From a bacterium (lineage in GTDB: Bacteria; Pseudomonadota; Alphaproteobacteria; Rs-D84; CACZYB01), in NCBI GenBank assembly GCA_014803575.1, contig JAAVBO010000008.1:98985-137941 (forward strand): 38,957 nt of DNA, given 5' to 3'. Within the stretch, counting starts at the first letter, position 1. Every line of letters begins with the position of its first letter. Below the pieces are notes generated by a model. It was not told the origin of the DNA. It searched no databases and saw only the letters and a list, made by a program, of their open reading frames with translations. Below are positions 8,594 through 18,809 of the stretch, one piece after another. The translations under genes were made by a program, and so were the position numbers.

Positions 8594-9631
8594 TTACTTT
8601 GCAAATATTTCATTTAATTGTCGGTTGACCTTATAAAAAGTTGCACATTTAGGTATATCCTTAAGTCTTCTTGCTCCGATATAGGTCATAGCGCTTCTTA
8701 TTCCTCCATAAATTTCCTCAATCGTATTTTCAACCGGACCAGTGTATGGAATTTCTACAACCCTTCCCTCTGATGCACGATACTTATTCATCTTTCCCCA
8801 ATGCTTGTTTTGTGCATATCCGGAACTCATACCATAAAAAAGTTTAAGTTCTTTATCATCTCGTTTTATAAGTTCACCGGCAGATTCATCACTTCCTGCA
8901 AACATTCCGCCAATCATAACGAAATCAGCACCACCGGCGTAGGATTTCACTATATCTCCCGGACAAGTGCAACCTCCATCAGCACAAATCATTCCGTTCA
9001 TACCGTGTGCAGCATCCGCACATTCCATAACGGCTGAAAGCTGAGGTCTTCCTATACCAGTAATCTTTCTTGTGGTACAGGCACTTCCTGGACCAATACC
9101 AATTTTTACCAAATCGGCACCGTTTAAAATAAGCTCCTGTGTCATATCGCTTGTTACAACATTTCCCGCCATAATCAATATGTTATTACCATACTTTTCA
9201 CGAAGTTTGTTAATAAATTGTGAAAGGTTTGGAATGTATCCGTTTGCTATATCGACACAAACTTTATCAATAAGTCCTGTATCTAAAATTTCACAAGTTT
9301 TTTGAAACTCATCATCCTTTATGCCGGTAGAAATAAATACCAAACTGTTATCATCATTTGATTTCAAAAACTCTACAATCTCATCAACGCTATAATGTTT
9401 TTGAAGGCAAGTAACAGCATTTAATTTTGACATAGTCTTTGCCATTTCAAAAGTACCTGTTGTGGCCATATTTGCAACAGTAACTCCTGTTGCTGAAAGA
9501 GCTTTCTTGTAATACTTGAATTTAAAAGTCCTTATAATATCAGCCTCTTTTCTTGAATTAAGTGTAGTTCTTTTTGGTTGAAGCAAAACATCGCTGTAAT
9601 CAAGTTGAACATTATCAATAATAGTTGTCAT
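8594..9631 (-). CDS. guaC: GMP reductase
   Basis: IMPDH/GMPR family: LDYSDVLLQPKR, GIGPGSACTTRKITGIGRPQ, ADGGCTCPGDIVKSYAGGADFVMIGGMFAG. Confidence 0.9.
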   Translation of the reverse strand: MTTIIDNVQLDYSDVLLQPKRTTLNSRKEADIIRTFKFKYYKKALSATGVTVANMATTGTFEMAKTMSKLNAVTCLQKHYSVDEIVEFLKSNDDNSLVFISTGIKDDEFQKTCEILDTGLIDKVCVDIANGYIPNLSQFINKLREKYGNNILIMAGNVVTSDMTQELILNGADLVKIGIGPGSACTTRKITGIGRPQLSAVMECADAAHGMNGMICADGGCTCPGDIVKSYAGGADFVMIGGMFAGSDESAGELIKRDDKELKLFYGMSSGYAQNKHWGKMNKYRASEGRVVEIPYTGPVENTIEEIYGGIRSAMTYIGARRLKDIPKCATFYKVNRQLNEIFAK

Positions 9632-9645
9632 AGATACTCCTTTCT

Positions 9646-10395
9646 TTATTGTTTTATAATATCGGTAAGAGAAGCGCCCTTCTCTAAAATTTTTTTTGCA
9701 TCAATTGAATATTGTCCATCATCATTATGAAGAATAACAGGTTTATATATAATTGCCGGTGATTTGTAGAATTTTTTTGCTCGAATAATTATTCTGTTTG
9801 CTGTTTCGTCTTTCTTTGAATTAATCGGAAAAATTTCAATAGCACCAAGATTATTTTTTTTCAAAGAATAGATTATATCGTCAATTCTATCGGCCTTATG
9901 AATGATGATAAAACTTCCACCGGATTTCAACCTTTTTATTGCAGAAGTTATCCAATTATCAAGATTCAAACCTTGTTCGCTGTGAGCTTTTGCTTTTATT
10001 TTATCAGGAGAGGTTTGTCCCTTGTAATACGGAGGATTTGTAATGACTATATCAAATTCCATATTTTTAAAATTGTCGGACGGATTTAAAATATCTTCTT
10101 TTATAACAGAAAATCTGTCTTCGAAATGATTTTCCTTTATACTCTCATTTGCAATTTCCAACATCTCATCTTGAATATCAATTCCAAGTATATTTAAATT
10201 ATCAAACCTACTTAGAAGACAAAGGGAAATACCACCTCCCCCTACTCCTACATCTAATATTTTTGTGGATTTGTTCAAAATTTTATTATCAACTGAGGAA
10301 GCAATTAACACAGCATCACTTGAAACCTTTACCCCTGTTTCAAACTGGCAAATTTTAACTTTACCGCCAAGCAATGTGTTTATGACCTTTTTCAT
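9646..10395 (-). CDS. tRNA1(Val) (adenine(37)-N6)-methyltransferase-like SAM methyltransferase
   Basis: DVGVGGGGISLCLLSRF SAM motif; NPPYYKGQ N6-adenine MTase motif. Confidence 0.85.
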   Translation of the reverse strand: MKKVINTLLGGKVKICQFETGVKVSSDAVLIASSVDNKILNKSTKILDVGVGGGGISLCLLSRFDNLNILGIDIQDEMLEIANESIKENHFEDRFSVIKEDILNPSDNFKNMEFDIVITNPPYYKGQTSPDKIKAKAHSEQGLNLDNWITSAIKRLKSGGSFIIIHKADRIDDIIYSLKKNNLGAIEIFPINSKKDETANRIIIRAKKFYKSPAIIYKPVILHNDDGQYSIDAKKILEKGASLTDIIKQ

Positions 10396-10463
10396 ACTCT
10401 TAAATCTTGCATTTATAACTTTTATATTATATCATAAGAAATAAATTTATAAAGGAGAAAAAA

Positions 10464-11360
10464 TTGTTTGAAGATGAAATTATTTTAGAAAATACACAGG
10501 AGACAAAAACTACTATAGAAAGTATCAGTTTAATTGATAATGAAGAGCAATCTGAATTAACTCAAACTCCAGTAAAAGATGAGGTTATGGCACCAGAAAA
10601 TCCAAAAACAGAAACTAAATCCACCGGTGTTTCAACTTATATTTCTATTCCTGATATCAAAAAGGAAAATCAGTCTTGTAATCTTAATATGCTTACAATT
10701 TGGGATAAGATAAATATGTGGACTGTTTTTTTATTCGTTGCAATAGTTTTAGCATTATTTACAAGAAAATCATTTAAAAATTTAATGGAAAAAGTTTCAA
10801 AATTTATAGGAAAATATCAATTTCTTTTGAATTTATTATTCTTAGGTTTTACAATGATTATATTTCTTCATCCAACATTTTTTAACAGTGGTATTTCCGG
10901 AAATATAAATATTTTTACTATGATTGAATTTGTCTTATTTATAATATTAAATTCAGGTTTGTTCACTTATTTGAGTATAAAATTTTTAAAGAAGAAAAAT
11001 TTTATTTTCAAGGATAAAGATATATCCTTTGCCGGTATTTCATTTTTGAAAAAAAGTATGTGGATTTTCACATTAACTGGTATTTTATTTTTCTTTTTCA
11101 CAGAATCAAAAATTGCATTTATAATTTTATACATAATATCGTTTTTAACTTTAATAATAACATTTAATCAGATTGATTTTACTAAATTAAATTCGCTTAT
11201 AAATTTTCCTTATACTTTATTTTCACTTCAAATATTTTTAATAGGCAGTTTTCTTGGAGTATATTTAATTTTGATTATAGGAACAGTTTTAGTCGGTTAT
11301 TATTTATCAAATAAAGATGAAAATAAAAATATAATAACTACATTGAACAATATTATATAA
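10464..11360 (+). CDS. Multi-TM hypothetical membrane protein
   Basis: ORF with TTG start after 'aaaggagaaaaaa'; several hydrophobic helices. Confidence 0.75.
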   Translation: MFEDEIILENTQETKTTIESISLIDNEEQSELTQTPVKDEVMAPENPKTETKSTGVSTYISIPDIKKENQSCNLNMLTIWDKINMWTVFLFVAIVLALFTRKSFKNLMEKVSKFIGKYQFLLNLLFLGFTMIIFLHPTFFNSGISGNINIFTMIEFVLFIILNSGLFTYLSIKFLKKKNFIFKDKDISFAGISFLKKSMWIFTLTGILFFFFTESKIAFIILYIISFLTLIITFNQIDFTKLNSLINFPYTLFSLQIFLIGSFLGVYLILIIGTVLVGYYLSNKDENKNIITTLNNII

Positions 11361-11373
11361 GAGGAGTTCTTAA

Positions 11374-12966
11374 ATGCCATTTCCAAACATATCACCAGTT
11401 GCATTTTATTTTTTTGGATTTCCAATTCGTTGGTATGCTTTGGCATATATTGCAGGCTTTTTAATATCATTTTACCTTATAAAATATTTTTTGCGCCACA
11501 ATACAAATAGCACAGTATCATATAAAAATCTTGATGATTTATTTACTTATATGATTTTTGGTATTATTTTGGGAGGACGGTTAGGATATGTTTTATTTTA
11601 TAATTTCACATATTACCTATCTCATTTAGCAGAGATATTTCAAATTTGGTATGGTGGAATGTCTTTTCATGGCGGACTTATCGGAAGTATAGTTGCTTTG
11701 TTTCTTTGGTGTAAAAGATATAAGAAAAGTTTTTTATATATGTCTGATATTTTATGCACCTGTGCACCTATCGGTTTATTTTTTGGACGAATTGCAAACT
11801 TTATAAATGGGGAATTATATGGACGAATAACAACTTCAAAATTTGGAGTAATTTTCCCAAATACCAATGGAATACCCAGATATCCAAGCCAACTTTTTGA
11901 AGCTGTAACAGAAGGTTTGATATTATTTACGGTTTTAATGTGTTTAAGACGGTTAAAATCTGTTAAAAATAGGTATGGACTTATTGCATTTATTTTTATC
12001 GGTGGTTATGCGATTTCAAGGATTGTTGTTGAAAATTTTCGTGAACCGGATGAACAAATTGGTTTTATTTCTGCACATATTACTATGGGACAAATACTTT
12101 CAACTCCTATGCTTTTATTATCAATATTTGGAATTTTTTATTTATTAAAAAGAAATCCGCAGGAAGAGCTTTTTATAACATCTCCTCTTCTTGACAATTG
12201 TTCATTTGCAACACACCGATTTTTTACAAGAAACGGAGGTGTTTCATCCGGTGTATTTGAATCTGCAAATTGTAAGTTTGAAACAAGTGATAAAAAAGAT
12301 AATGTAAAGAAAAACCGTGAAATATTACTTTCATCTATTGGACTTAACGCAAATACTTCACTTATAACACTTAATCAAAAGCATACAGATAATGTTATTG
12401 TAATTGATAAACAAATTGAAAATGTAAATGATTATTTGAATATAGAAGCAGATGGACTTTTATCTACCGTTCCAAATATTGCCATTGGAATTTTAACGGC
12501 AGATTGTGTTCCTGTAATCTTAATTGATGAAAAAAAGAAAATTGTTGGAGCAATTCATTGCGGTTGGCAGGGAATTTACAATGATATAATTAAAGCAACA
12601 GCAAAAAAATTAAAAGAATTAGATTCTAATATAGAAGATGTAAATGTTGCCCTTGGTCCTTGTTTAAAGCAAAAATCTTATGAAGTAGATTTCAATTTTA
12701 AGGATAAAATACTTTCACAAAATAAGGATTTTGATATACTTTTCAAACCAATAAAAAACAAAAATAAATATCTTTTTGATTGCACGAAATATTGTATTAT
12801 GAAACTTAGATTGGAGGGCTTTAATATAATTGAAACACTTGATTTTGATACTTATACACAAAAGGATTTATTTTTCAGTTATAGACGAAGTGTTATTACC
12901 AAGGATTTTGCAACCTCACCAACCGATGAAGGAAGGATACTTTCTGTAATTGCAATAAAAGAATAA
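11374..12966 (+). CDS. lgt: Fusion: prolipoprotein diacylglyceryl transferase (Lgt, N-term) and YfiH/PgeF Cu-oxidase_4 domain (C-term)
   Basis: Lgt hallmarks (FPIRWYALAYIAGF, GGRLGYVLFYN, GGMSFHGGL, GRIANFINGELYGR) then YfiH hallmarks (FFTRNGGVSSG, LNQKHTDNV, ADGLL...ADCVPVIL, GAIHCGWQG, GPCL) in one uninterrupted frame. Confidence 0.92.
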   Translation: MPFPNISPVAFYFFGFPIRWYALAYIAGFLISFYLIKYFLRHNTNSTVSYKNLDDLFTYMIFGIILGGRLGYVLFYNFTYYLSHLAEIFQIWYGGMSFHGGLIGSIVALFLWCKRYKKSFLYMSDILCTCAPIGLFFGRIANFINGELYGRITTSKFGVIFPNTNGIPRYPSQLFEAVTEGLILFTVLMCLRRLKSVKNRYGLIAFIFIGGYAISRIVVENFREPDEQIGFISAHITMGQILSTPMLLLSIFGIFYLLKRNPQEELFITSPLLDNCSFATHRFFTRNGGVSSGVFESANCKFETSDKKDNVKKNREILLSSIGLNANTSLITLNQKHTDNVIVIDKQIENVNDYLNIEADGLLSTVPNIAIGILTADCVPVILIDEKKKIVGAIHCGWQGIYNDIIKATAKKLKELDSNIEDVNVALGPCLKQKSYEVDFNFKDKILSQNKDFDILFKPIKNKNKYLFDCTKYCIMKLRLEGFNIIETLDFDTYTQKDLFFSYRRSVITKDFATSPTDEGRILSVIAIKE

Positions 12967-12969
12967 TTT

Positions 12970-13632
12970 TTAATTTAATTTATCAGAATCTATAATAGCT
13001 TTTATCTTTCCGGTAAAAATGTGACTATCATCTTTTTTGAAATTAAAGCCATCACCAACAATTGTTCCAAAATAAGTATTTGCTTTTATAGGTTTATGAC
13101 CTTCTATTTCAGAGGTATTTAGTTTTATAATTGCTTCGTCGGTAAAAACTTCGTTATTTTGATTATCCACTAAATAAAGATTACCCGATAAAGTCATATT
13201 ATTATCATTTTTCAGATATGTTCCATTATCGGTAGTTAAATCAATCCAGCTTGCATCTTTAAAAAAAAGTTTTGCATTAATATTTGAAAAATACATCAAA
13301 TCATCAACTCTGTTTTCTTGGAAATTTTCAATGTTTAAGGAAAACATCATTCCATCATCACCTTGTCCATAAAAAGAACTGTTATCCATAGTAAAAGAAA
13401 TTTTATCAGAGCTTTCAAGTTTTGGAATTTCTATCTTTATTTTTTTGATTTCATTTAATTTAGGTGCCAAAATAATAATACCAAGAAAGATAGCAACTAT
13501 AGAAGGAAGGGCAATTTTAAGCAAAAAGACCATTCTGCTATGAGCGGTCTTTTGCTTATAAATTTTTTTTATAGTTTTTCTATACGCTTTTAATTTTCGT
13601 TGAAATAAATTAATATATTTCAATTTATGCAA
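12970..13632 (-). CDS. lptC: LPS export system protein LptC
   Basis: Single N-terminal TM, beta-rich LptC-like periplasmic domain (..GTYLKNDNNMTLSGNLYLVDNQNNEVFTDEAIIKLNTSEIEGHKPI..); overlaps kdsD. Confidence 0.85.
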   Translation of the reverse strand: MHKLKYINLFQRKLKAYRKTIKKIYKQKTAHSRMVFLLKIALPSIVAIFLGIIILAPKLNEIKKIKIEIPKLESSDKISFTMDNSSFYGQGDDGMMFSLNIENFQENRVDDLMYFSNINAKLFFKDASWIDLTTDNGTYLKNDNNMTLSGNLYLVDNQNNEVFTDEAIIKLNTSEIEGHKPIKANTYFGTIVGDGFNFKKDDSHIFTGKIKAIIDSDKLN

Positions 13633-14599
13633 CCCCGGCTTTTAAAAGATCGTGGAAACCAATAATTCCGATTGGTTTTTTATCATTATCAACAACAAAC
13701 ATTGTTTGAATCTTATTTTCATTTAACATCAGTAATGTAGTTGATGCCAATGTATCCGGACCAATGAGTTTAGGAGATCTTCCCATAACATCATAAGCTG
13801 TTTTTTTCATAATATCTATTCCTTCATGGAGACGACGTCTTATATCACCATCAGTGAATATTCCGCAAATTCTTCCATCTTCATCAATAACACCAACGCA
13901 ACCGAATCTTACTTTTCTTCCCATAACATCCAAAATTTCCATCATATTTGCATCTTTTTTTACAAGAGGAAGTTCAGAAGAGATATGCATAAGTTCGCTT
14001 ACCTTTAAAAGAGATGCTCCAAGTTTACCATTTGGATGCCAATTTTTATACATATCACCAGTCAAACCTTTTAAATTTTCAAGTGCATAAATAAGTGCAT
14101 TTGAAATAGCTGATAAAAGGATAATGGAGGTTGTAGGAGCCTTTCCGATAACACAAGTTTCACTTACATCAGGAATAGTTATATTTATATCAGCAACCTT
14201 TCCAAGAGAACTTTCCGGATTATTACAAATTGCAATAAGTTTTATACCAAATCTTCTTGTATAATCCAAAACATTTTTCATTTCCTTTGTTTCACCACTA
14301 TTTGACATAGCAATAACACAGTCGTTGTCTTCAATTATACCCATATCACCGTGAGAAGCCTCTGCACAATGGAGAAAAAATGATTTTGTTCCGGTTGAAG
14401 CAAGGGTTGTTGCCAATCTTCGTGCAACATATCCTGATTTTCCCATACCAGCAACTATTACCTTTCCTGTTAATTCGTTTGCAATATAATTTACAGCATC
14501 AACAAAGCCATAAGGAAAATTATCAATCATTTGTTTTAATGCACCAATATCTTGGTTTAAAACATCTTTTGCAAGTTCAATAATCTTGTCATTAGTCAT
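13625..14599 (-). CDS. kdsD: Arabinose-5-phosphate isomerase (KdsD/KpsF)
   Basis: SIS domain GKVIVAGMGKSGYVARRLATTLASTGTKSFFLHCAEASHGDMG plus two CBS domains. Confidence 0.93.
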   Translation of the reverse strand: MTNDKIIELAKDVLNQDIGALKQMIDNFPYGFVDAVNYIANELTGKVIVAGMGKSGYVARRLATTLASTGTKSFFLHCAEASHGDMGIIEDNDCVIAMSNSGETKEMKNVLDYTRRFGIKLIAICNNPESSLGKVADINITIPDVSETCVIGKAPTTSIILLSAISNALIYALENLKGLTGDMYKNWHPNGKLGASLLKVSELMHISSELPLVKKDANMMEILDVMGRKVRFGCVGVIDEDGRICGIFTDGDIRRRLHEGIDIMKKTAYDVMGRSPKLIGPDTLASTTLLMLNENKIQTMFVVDNDKKPIGIIGFHDLLKAGVA

Positions 14600-14619
14600 A
14601 ATAAAAGCCTTTCTTTTTA

Positions 14620-15354
14620 TTAAAATAAGATTTCAACAGTATTTGATTTGTCCTTTGTGTTATCTTCCAAAACCATAATCATAGTTTGGGAAGTTTTTAT
14701 TCCTTTATCAAGTAAAATTTTTCTTGTGTTAAGAAGTCTTGAAAATGCAACATTTCTATTTTCCGGATTATCATAATAAGAAATAATCTTAAAATATACA
14801 TCAGGATTATTAACACCATTTTCAACAGAATTAACTATCTTTTTTATATCATCGGAAGATAGTTCTTCTTGATTTGGTGTGAATTTTACAACGATATTTA
14901 CAGGTTCTGTTTCTTCTATACCCGATAAAATTTTCACATCATCATTTTCCATTAAATCCTTTTCATCCTTTATAGAATTTGCCAATCTTTCGGCAGCTCT
15001 TAAAAGCTCCCTAGCCTCATTTATGTTTTTATCGGTTCTTGTTTCTTCTGTTTCAGGTACATTCAAAACAACTTCTTTTTTCTCTTCTATAACAACTGGT
15101 TGTAAAACAACAACTTCATCATTTGAAGATACAACAGCAGGCAAATTTTCCACTTTTTTAGCTGGTAAGTCCCTTACTTTTTTAGGGGAAGATACAAAAT
15201 TAGAAGCCATAGTTGGAACAGGTGTTTTAAAACCTAAATTTTTATTTTCTGGATTTTTTAGTTTCACAGGATTCATCAATCTTAAATCCTGAGAAAAAGA
15301 ATTATTAGAAAATCCCAATCCTACAAATACGGCATAAATTAAAATTTTTTTCAT
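14620..15354 (-). CDS. Secreted protein with OmpA-like C-terminal segment
   Basis: Signal peptide MKKILIYAVFVGLGFSNNSFS; C-term IVVKFTPNQEELSSDDIKKI..RNVAFSRLLNTRKILLDKGI. Confidence 0.7.
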   Translation of the reverse strand: MKKILIYAVFVGLGFSNNSFSQDLRLMNPVKLKNPENKNLGFKTPVPTMASNFVSSPKKVRDLPAKKVENLPAVVSSNDEVVVLQPVVIEEKKEVVLNVPETEETRTDKNINEARELLRAAERLANSIKDEKDLMENDDVKILSGIEETEPVNIVVKFTPNQEELSSDDIKKIVNSVENGVNNPDVYFKIISYYDNPENRNVAFSRLLNTRKILLDKGIKTSQTMIMVLEDNTKDKSNTVEILF

Positions 15355-15373
15355 ACTAACCTCCTGTTAACTT

Positions 15374-16153
15374 TTACTTTATTATAATACTTGTTAATTC
15401 AGATTGTAAATAATTATTTCCACAAATTACTAAATCAGCCTCAAATAATTTATCTGTAATCTTACCATCTTTATCATAAGCTCGAACAATTGCACCTGCT
15501 TCCTTTGCAATTAAGACACCGGCAGATAAATCAAAAACATTTTTACATTTTCCTATATATGCGTCAATTATTCCGGCAGATAAATATCCTAAATTTAAAC
15601 CGTCTGTATTCAAAGTTTGTAAAGGAAGTGTTGTTTTTAACTTTAAATCCTCGACATTTTTTCCAGAATAAATTATAAGTGATTTTTCATAATCTTTTTT
15701 AGGGGATACCCTAATTCTTCTTGTCATTCTTGTTTCACTAAGGAATGCTCCACCGCCATTTTCAGCGTAAAACATTTTATCCAAAACAGGATTATAAATT
15801 ACTCCAGCAATAAGTTTTTTTTGTTCTTGAAGTGCAACACTTATAGAAAAAAATGGAAAACCGTGAGAATAATTTTCAAATCCATCAATAACATTTATAA
15901 TAAATCTGTGTGAAATATCACTACCTTTTATTTCAGATGAAGGGGTTAAAATGCCATACTTTGGTCTTGCTTCCAAAAGATTATCTATCAAAGTTTTTTC
16001 AATTTTTACCTTTGACGCATTTGCGAAACCGCTACTTCCATTTATTGATGATTGAAGTTGTTCAATTTCTCCAAAATCCCTTAACATAAACCTTGCAATC
16101 CTTTGGCAAGCATTAGTCATTATATGTAAGTTAGCAGATAAATTTGTGTCCAT
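15374..16153 (-). CDS. Inositol monophosphatase family protein (SuhB-like)
   Basis: FIINVIDGFENYSHGFPFFSISVALQE; AGVIYNPVLDKMFYAENGGGAF; FDLSAGVLIAKEAGAIV. Confidence 0.87.
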   Translation of the reverse strand: MDTNLSANLHIMTNACQRIARFMLRDFGEIEQLQSSINGSSGFANASKVKIEKTLIDNLLEARPKYGILTPSSEIKGSDISHRFIINVIDGFENYSHGFPFFSISVALQEQKKLIAGVIYNPVLDKMFYAENGGGAFLSETRMTRRIRVSPKKDYEKSLIIYSGKNVEDLKLKTTLPLQTLNTDGLNLGYLSAGIIDAYIGKCKNVFDLSAGVLIAKEAGAIVRAYDKDGKITDKLFEADLVICGNNYLQSELTSIIIK

Positions 16154-16324
16154 TTTACAACTCCTATTTACGATTTATTAATATATATTCTTATTATAAA
16201 TAATAATTTTATTTTTGCAAGGATTTTTATAAAAAGTCTATATTCCTTTTTCAAAAGTTATATTGATTTTCATAAAAAAAAGATTTATCATTTAAAAATT
16301 AAATTAAGAAACAGGAGAAAAAAT

Positions 16325-17851
16325 ATGTCAAAACAAAACCCAGTAGTTTTATGTATCCTTGACGGTTGGGGATACAACGAAAGTAAAATCGGGAACTCTA
16401 TTGAAATAGCAAATACACCAAATTGGCACAGAATGTTAAATGAGTATCCTCATAACCTTATTGATGCAAGTGGTGAAGCTGTCGGTCTTCCGGACGGACA
16501 AATGGGTAATTCCGAGGTTGGTCATACAAATATTGGTGCAGGTCGTGTTGTTATGCAACTTTTGGGTATGATTGAACAATCTATCAAAAATGACACCTTA
16601 AAAGATAATGAATTTTTAAAGGATTTTATTCAAAAAGTAAAATCTTCAAATGGAGCTTGTCATTTAATAGGTCTTTTATCAGACGGTGGTGTTCACGCAC
16701 ACATTAAACACATTATTGCCCTTGCAAAGGCAGTTGAAAATGCAGGCGTAAAAGTATATCTTCATGCTATAACTGATGGTCGTGATACTCCTCCATCATC
16801 TGCAATTCAATATATGGAAGAGTTTTTAGAGGCAACAAAGGATCTAACAAATCTTGAAATTGCGACTATTTCCGGTCGCTATTATACAATGGATAGAAAT
16901 AAAACCTGGGACAGGACAAAGCTTGCATATGAGGCATTAACCGAAGGTAAAACTATTGATAAATTTATAAATCCGATGGAGGCTATTAAACAATCTTATG
17001 CAAATGGTGTGACTGATGAATTTATCGTTCCAACAGCAAAAGAAGGTTATGATGGTATGAATAACGGCGATGGAGTTTTAATCGCAAACTTCCGTGCTGA
17101 TCGTGTTCGTCAAATTGCTGATGCTCTTGCAAATCCAAATTTTGATAATTTTGAAAGGGATAAAGTCGTTAAATTCTCCGCCCTTCTCGGTATGGCTGAA
17201 TATTCAGTTGAACTTAACGAATTCTATAAAACTTTATTTCCTCAACAAGAATTAAAAAATATTTTTGGTGAGGTGATTGCAAATGCCGGACTTTGCCAAC
17301 TTCGTATCGCAGAAACGGAAAAATATGCTCATGTCACATTTTTCTTTAATGGTGGAGAAGAAAAAACTTTCCATTGTGAAGAAAGAATTTTAATTCCTTC
17401 GCCAAGTGTTGCAACCTATGACTTACAACCTGAAATGTCGGCATATAAAATCACAGAAAAGATTGAGAAGGCATTAAAGGAAGAAAAATTTGATGTAATC
17501 ATAGTCAACTATGCAAACGGAGATATGGTCGGACACACAGGTATTCAACCTGCTGCACAAAAGGCTGCTGAAACTATTGACGAATGTATTGCGAGACTTG
17601 AAAAAGCAGTCCTTGAAAAACACGGTGTTCTTCTTATTACAGCAGATCATGGAAATGTTGAAAAAATGCTTGATAGTGATGGAAAGACTCCATTTACAGC
17701 ACATACAACAAATCCGGTTGAAGCAATTTTAATCGGTGTTGACGGTGTAAAAGAATTACATAGAGGAAAATTGGCGGATATTGCCCCTACTCTTCTTAAA
17801 ATTCTAAATATTCCACAACCTGCGGAAATGACCGGAAAAGCTTTATTTTAA
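16325..17851 (+). CDS. gpmI: 2,3-bisphosphoglycerate-independent phosphoglycerate mutase
   Basis: VVLCILDGWGYNES; GQMGNSEVGHTNIGAGR; LITADHGNVEKM. Confidence 0.96.
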   Translation: MSKQNPVVLCILDGWGYNESKIGNSIEIANTPNWHRMLNEYPHNLIDASGEAVGLPDGQMGNSEVGHTNIGAGRVVMQLLGMIEQSIKNDTLKDNEFLKDFIQKVKSSNGACHLIGLLSDGGVHAHIKHIIALAKAVENAGVKVYLHAITDGRDTPPSSAIQYMEEFLEATKDLTNLEIATISGRYYTMDRNKTWDRTKLAYEALTEGKTIDKFINPMEAIKQSYANGVTDEFIVPTAKEGYDGMNNGDGVLIANFRADRVRQIADALANPNFDNFERDKVVKFSALLGMAEYSVELNEFYKTLFPQQELKNIFGEVIANAGLCQLRIAETEKYAHVTFFFNGGEEKTFHCEERILIPSPSVATYDLQPEMSAYKITEKIEKALKEEKFDVIIVNYANGDMVGHTGIQPAAQKAAETIDECIARLEKAVLEKHGVLLITADHGNVEKMLDSDGKTPFTAHTTNPVEAILIGVDGVKELHRGKLADIAPTLLKILNIPQPAEMTGKALF

Positions 17852-17855
17852 AATA

Positions 17856-17888
17856 AATATCCCCTCTGATTTGAGGGGATATTTTTTA
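17856..17888. terminator. Terminator between convergent gpmI and the Cys-rich secreted gene
   Basis: AATATCCCCTC-tgattt-GAGGGGATATTTTTTA. Confidence 0.88.
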
Positions 17889-17897
17889 TACAAATGA

Positions 17898-18509
17898 TTA
17901 TCTAGTTTGACAATATCCATTATAACACCTTGTTCCGGAAGGGCAAGTACATCCTGTATACTCTCCGTCACATTTGTTTTGACAAGTTTTACCAACCCAA
18001 CTGCTACTACTGGAACTGCTGTTATTATCTGATACGCAAGAATAGATTTTTCTATTGCTACCGTCACCAGCAGTAGAGCCTGTCATATGATATCCTGGTA
18101 AACAACCAAAAAAACAACTTTCTGAAGTTGTAGAAATAAAGGTCTTAGTACTACAACCATTATTATAATAATATTTATAAACAGAACATCCACCTTCATA
18201 AAATGCATTGGCAGGAAGTTTAGAATCTTCACAGCAAAAATTAAAAGCTTTATCATTATCTTCTACGGTAAGAGTTGATTTATTTCCCTTAGTATATCCC
18301 GATTTACAAGTCCATTTGCAATCATTTTCATTAGGAGTAGCATTTTCCGGAATACTGTCAGGACAACATTTATCACCTCTTAGAGTATACCCCTTTTCAC
18401 AAGTGATAGGCATACACTGGTAGAAGGTTTGAGCGTTAGTATTAGCAGGTATTAATGTAGAGATAAGACCTGTGGCAGTTAGGTATAAAATTTTGTTATT
18501 AAGTTTCAT
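17898..18509 (-). CDS. Secreted Cys-rich protein
   Basis: Signal peptide MKLNNKILYLTATGLISTLIPANTNAQ; many CxxGY-type motifs; SD 'aaaggaaaaaaac'. Confidence 0.8.
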   Translation of the reverse strand: MKLNNKILYLTATGLISTLIPANTNAQTFYQCMPITCEKGYTLRGDKCCPDSIPENATPNENDCKWTCKSGYTKGNKSTLTVEDNDKAFNFCCEDSKLPANAFYEGGCSVYKYYYNNGCSTKTFISTTSESCFFGCLPGYHMTGSTAGDGSNRKIYSCVSDNNSSSSSSSWVGKTCQNKCDGEYTGCTCPSGTRCYNGYCQTR

Positions 18510-18572
18510 GTTTTTTTCCTTTCGTTTTGTTGTTAATAAAAATCTTCTCGGGAGGGAGTTTGGTTTCTATGT

Positions 18573-18628
18573 CGCCATCCCCCTACACCCCCCTATGGGG
18601 GATGGCGCGTAATTAACTTCGTAATTAC
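18573..18628. repeat. Double-hairpin unit A
   Basis: CGCCATCCCCC...GGGGGATGGCG (11-bp stem) followed by GTAATTA-acttcg-TAATTAC. Confidence 0.85.
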
Positions 18629-18660
18629 GAACTTAGTGCTTCATTTATGTTTATTTTCAT
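18625..18660 (-). other. Short ORF of unit A (MKININEALSS) with SD
   Basis: 'caaaggagtgagaaaacaaaATG', stop within hairpin region. Confidence 0.35.
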
Positions 18661-18712
18661 TTTGTTTTCTCACTCCTTTGTTAATTAATAAATTCTTGTA
18701 GAAGGTTCCCAG

Positions 18713-18793
18713 TCAGCAAACGGTCACCCCCAACCCCCCGAAGGGGTGACCGTAGTCACTTCGTTCCTTTTGTGCTGATTTATTTTTTCCCAT
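18713..18793 (-). other. Short ORF of unit B (MGKNKSAQKERSDYGHPFGGLGVTVC)
   Basis: 'aaagaggggaaaactagaATG'. Confidence 0.4.
18721..18752. repeat. Hairpin unit B
   Basis: CGGTCACCCC...GGGGTGACCG (10-bp stem), 148 bp from unit A. Confidence 0.85.
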
Positions 18794-18809
18794 TCTAGTT
18801 TTCCCCTCT

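Noticed and set aside
14879-15292. 137-aa plus-strand ORF
   Set aside because: Antisense to the secreted OmpA-like gene; Ser/Phe/Thr-rich product typical of shadow ORFs in AT-rich DNA.
17843-18067. 74-aa minus ORF overlapping the 17898-18509 CDS
   Set aside because: Different frame within the 3' part of a signal-peptide-bearing CDS and extending through the gpmI terminator.
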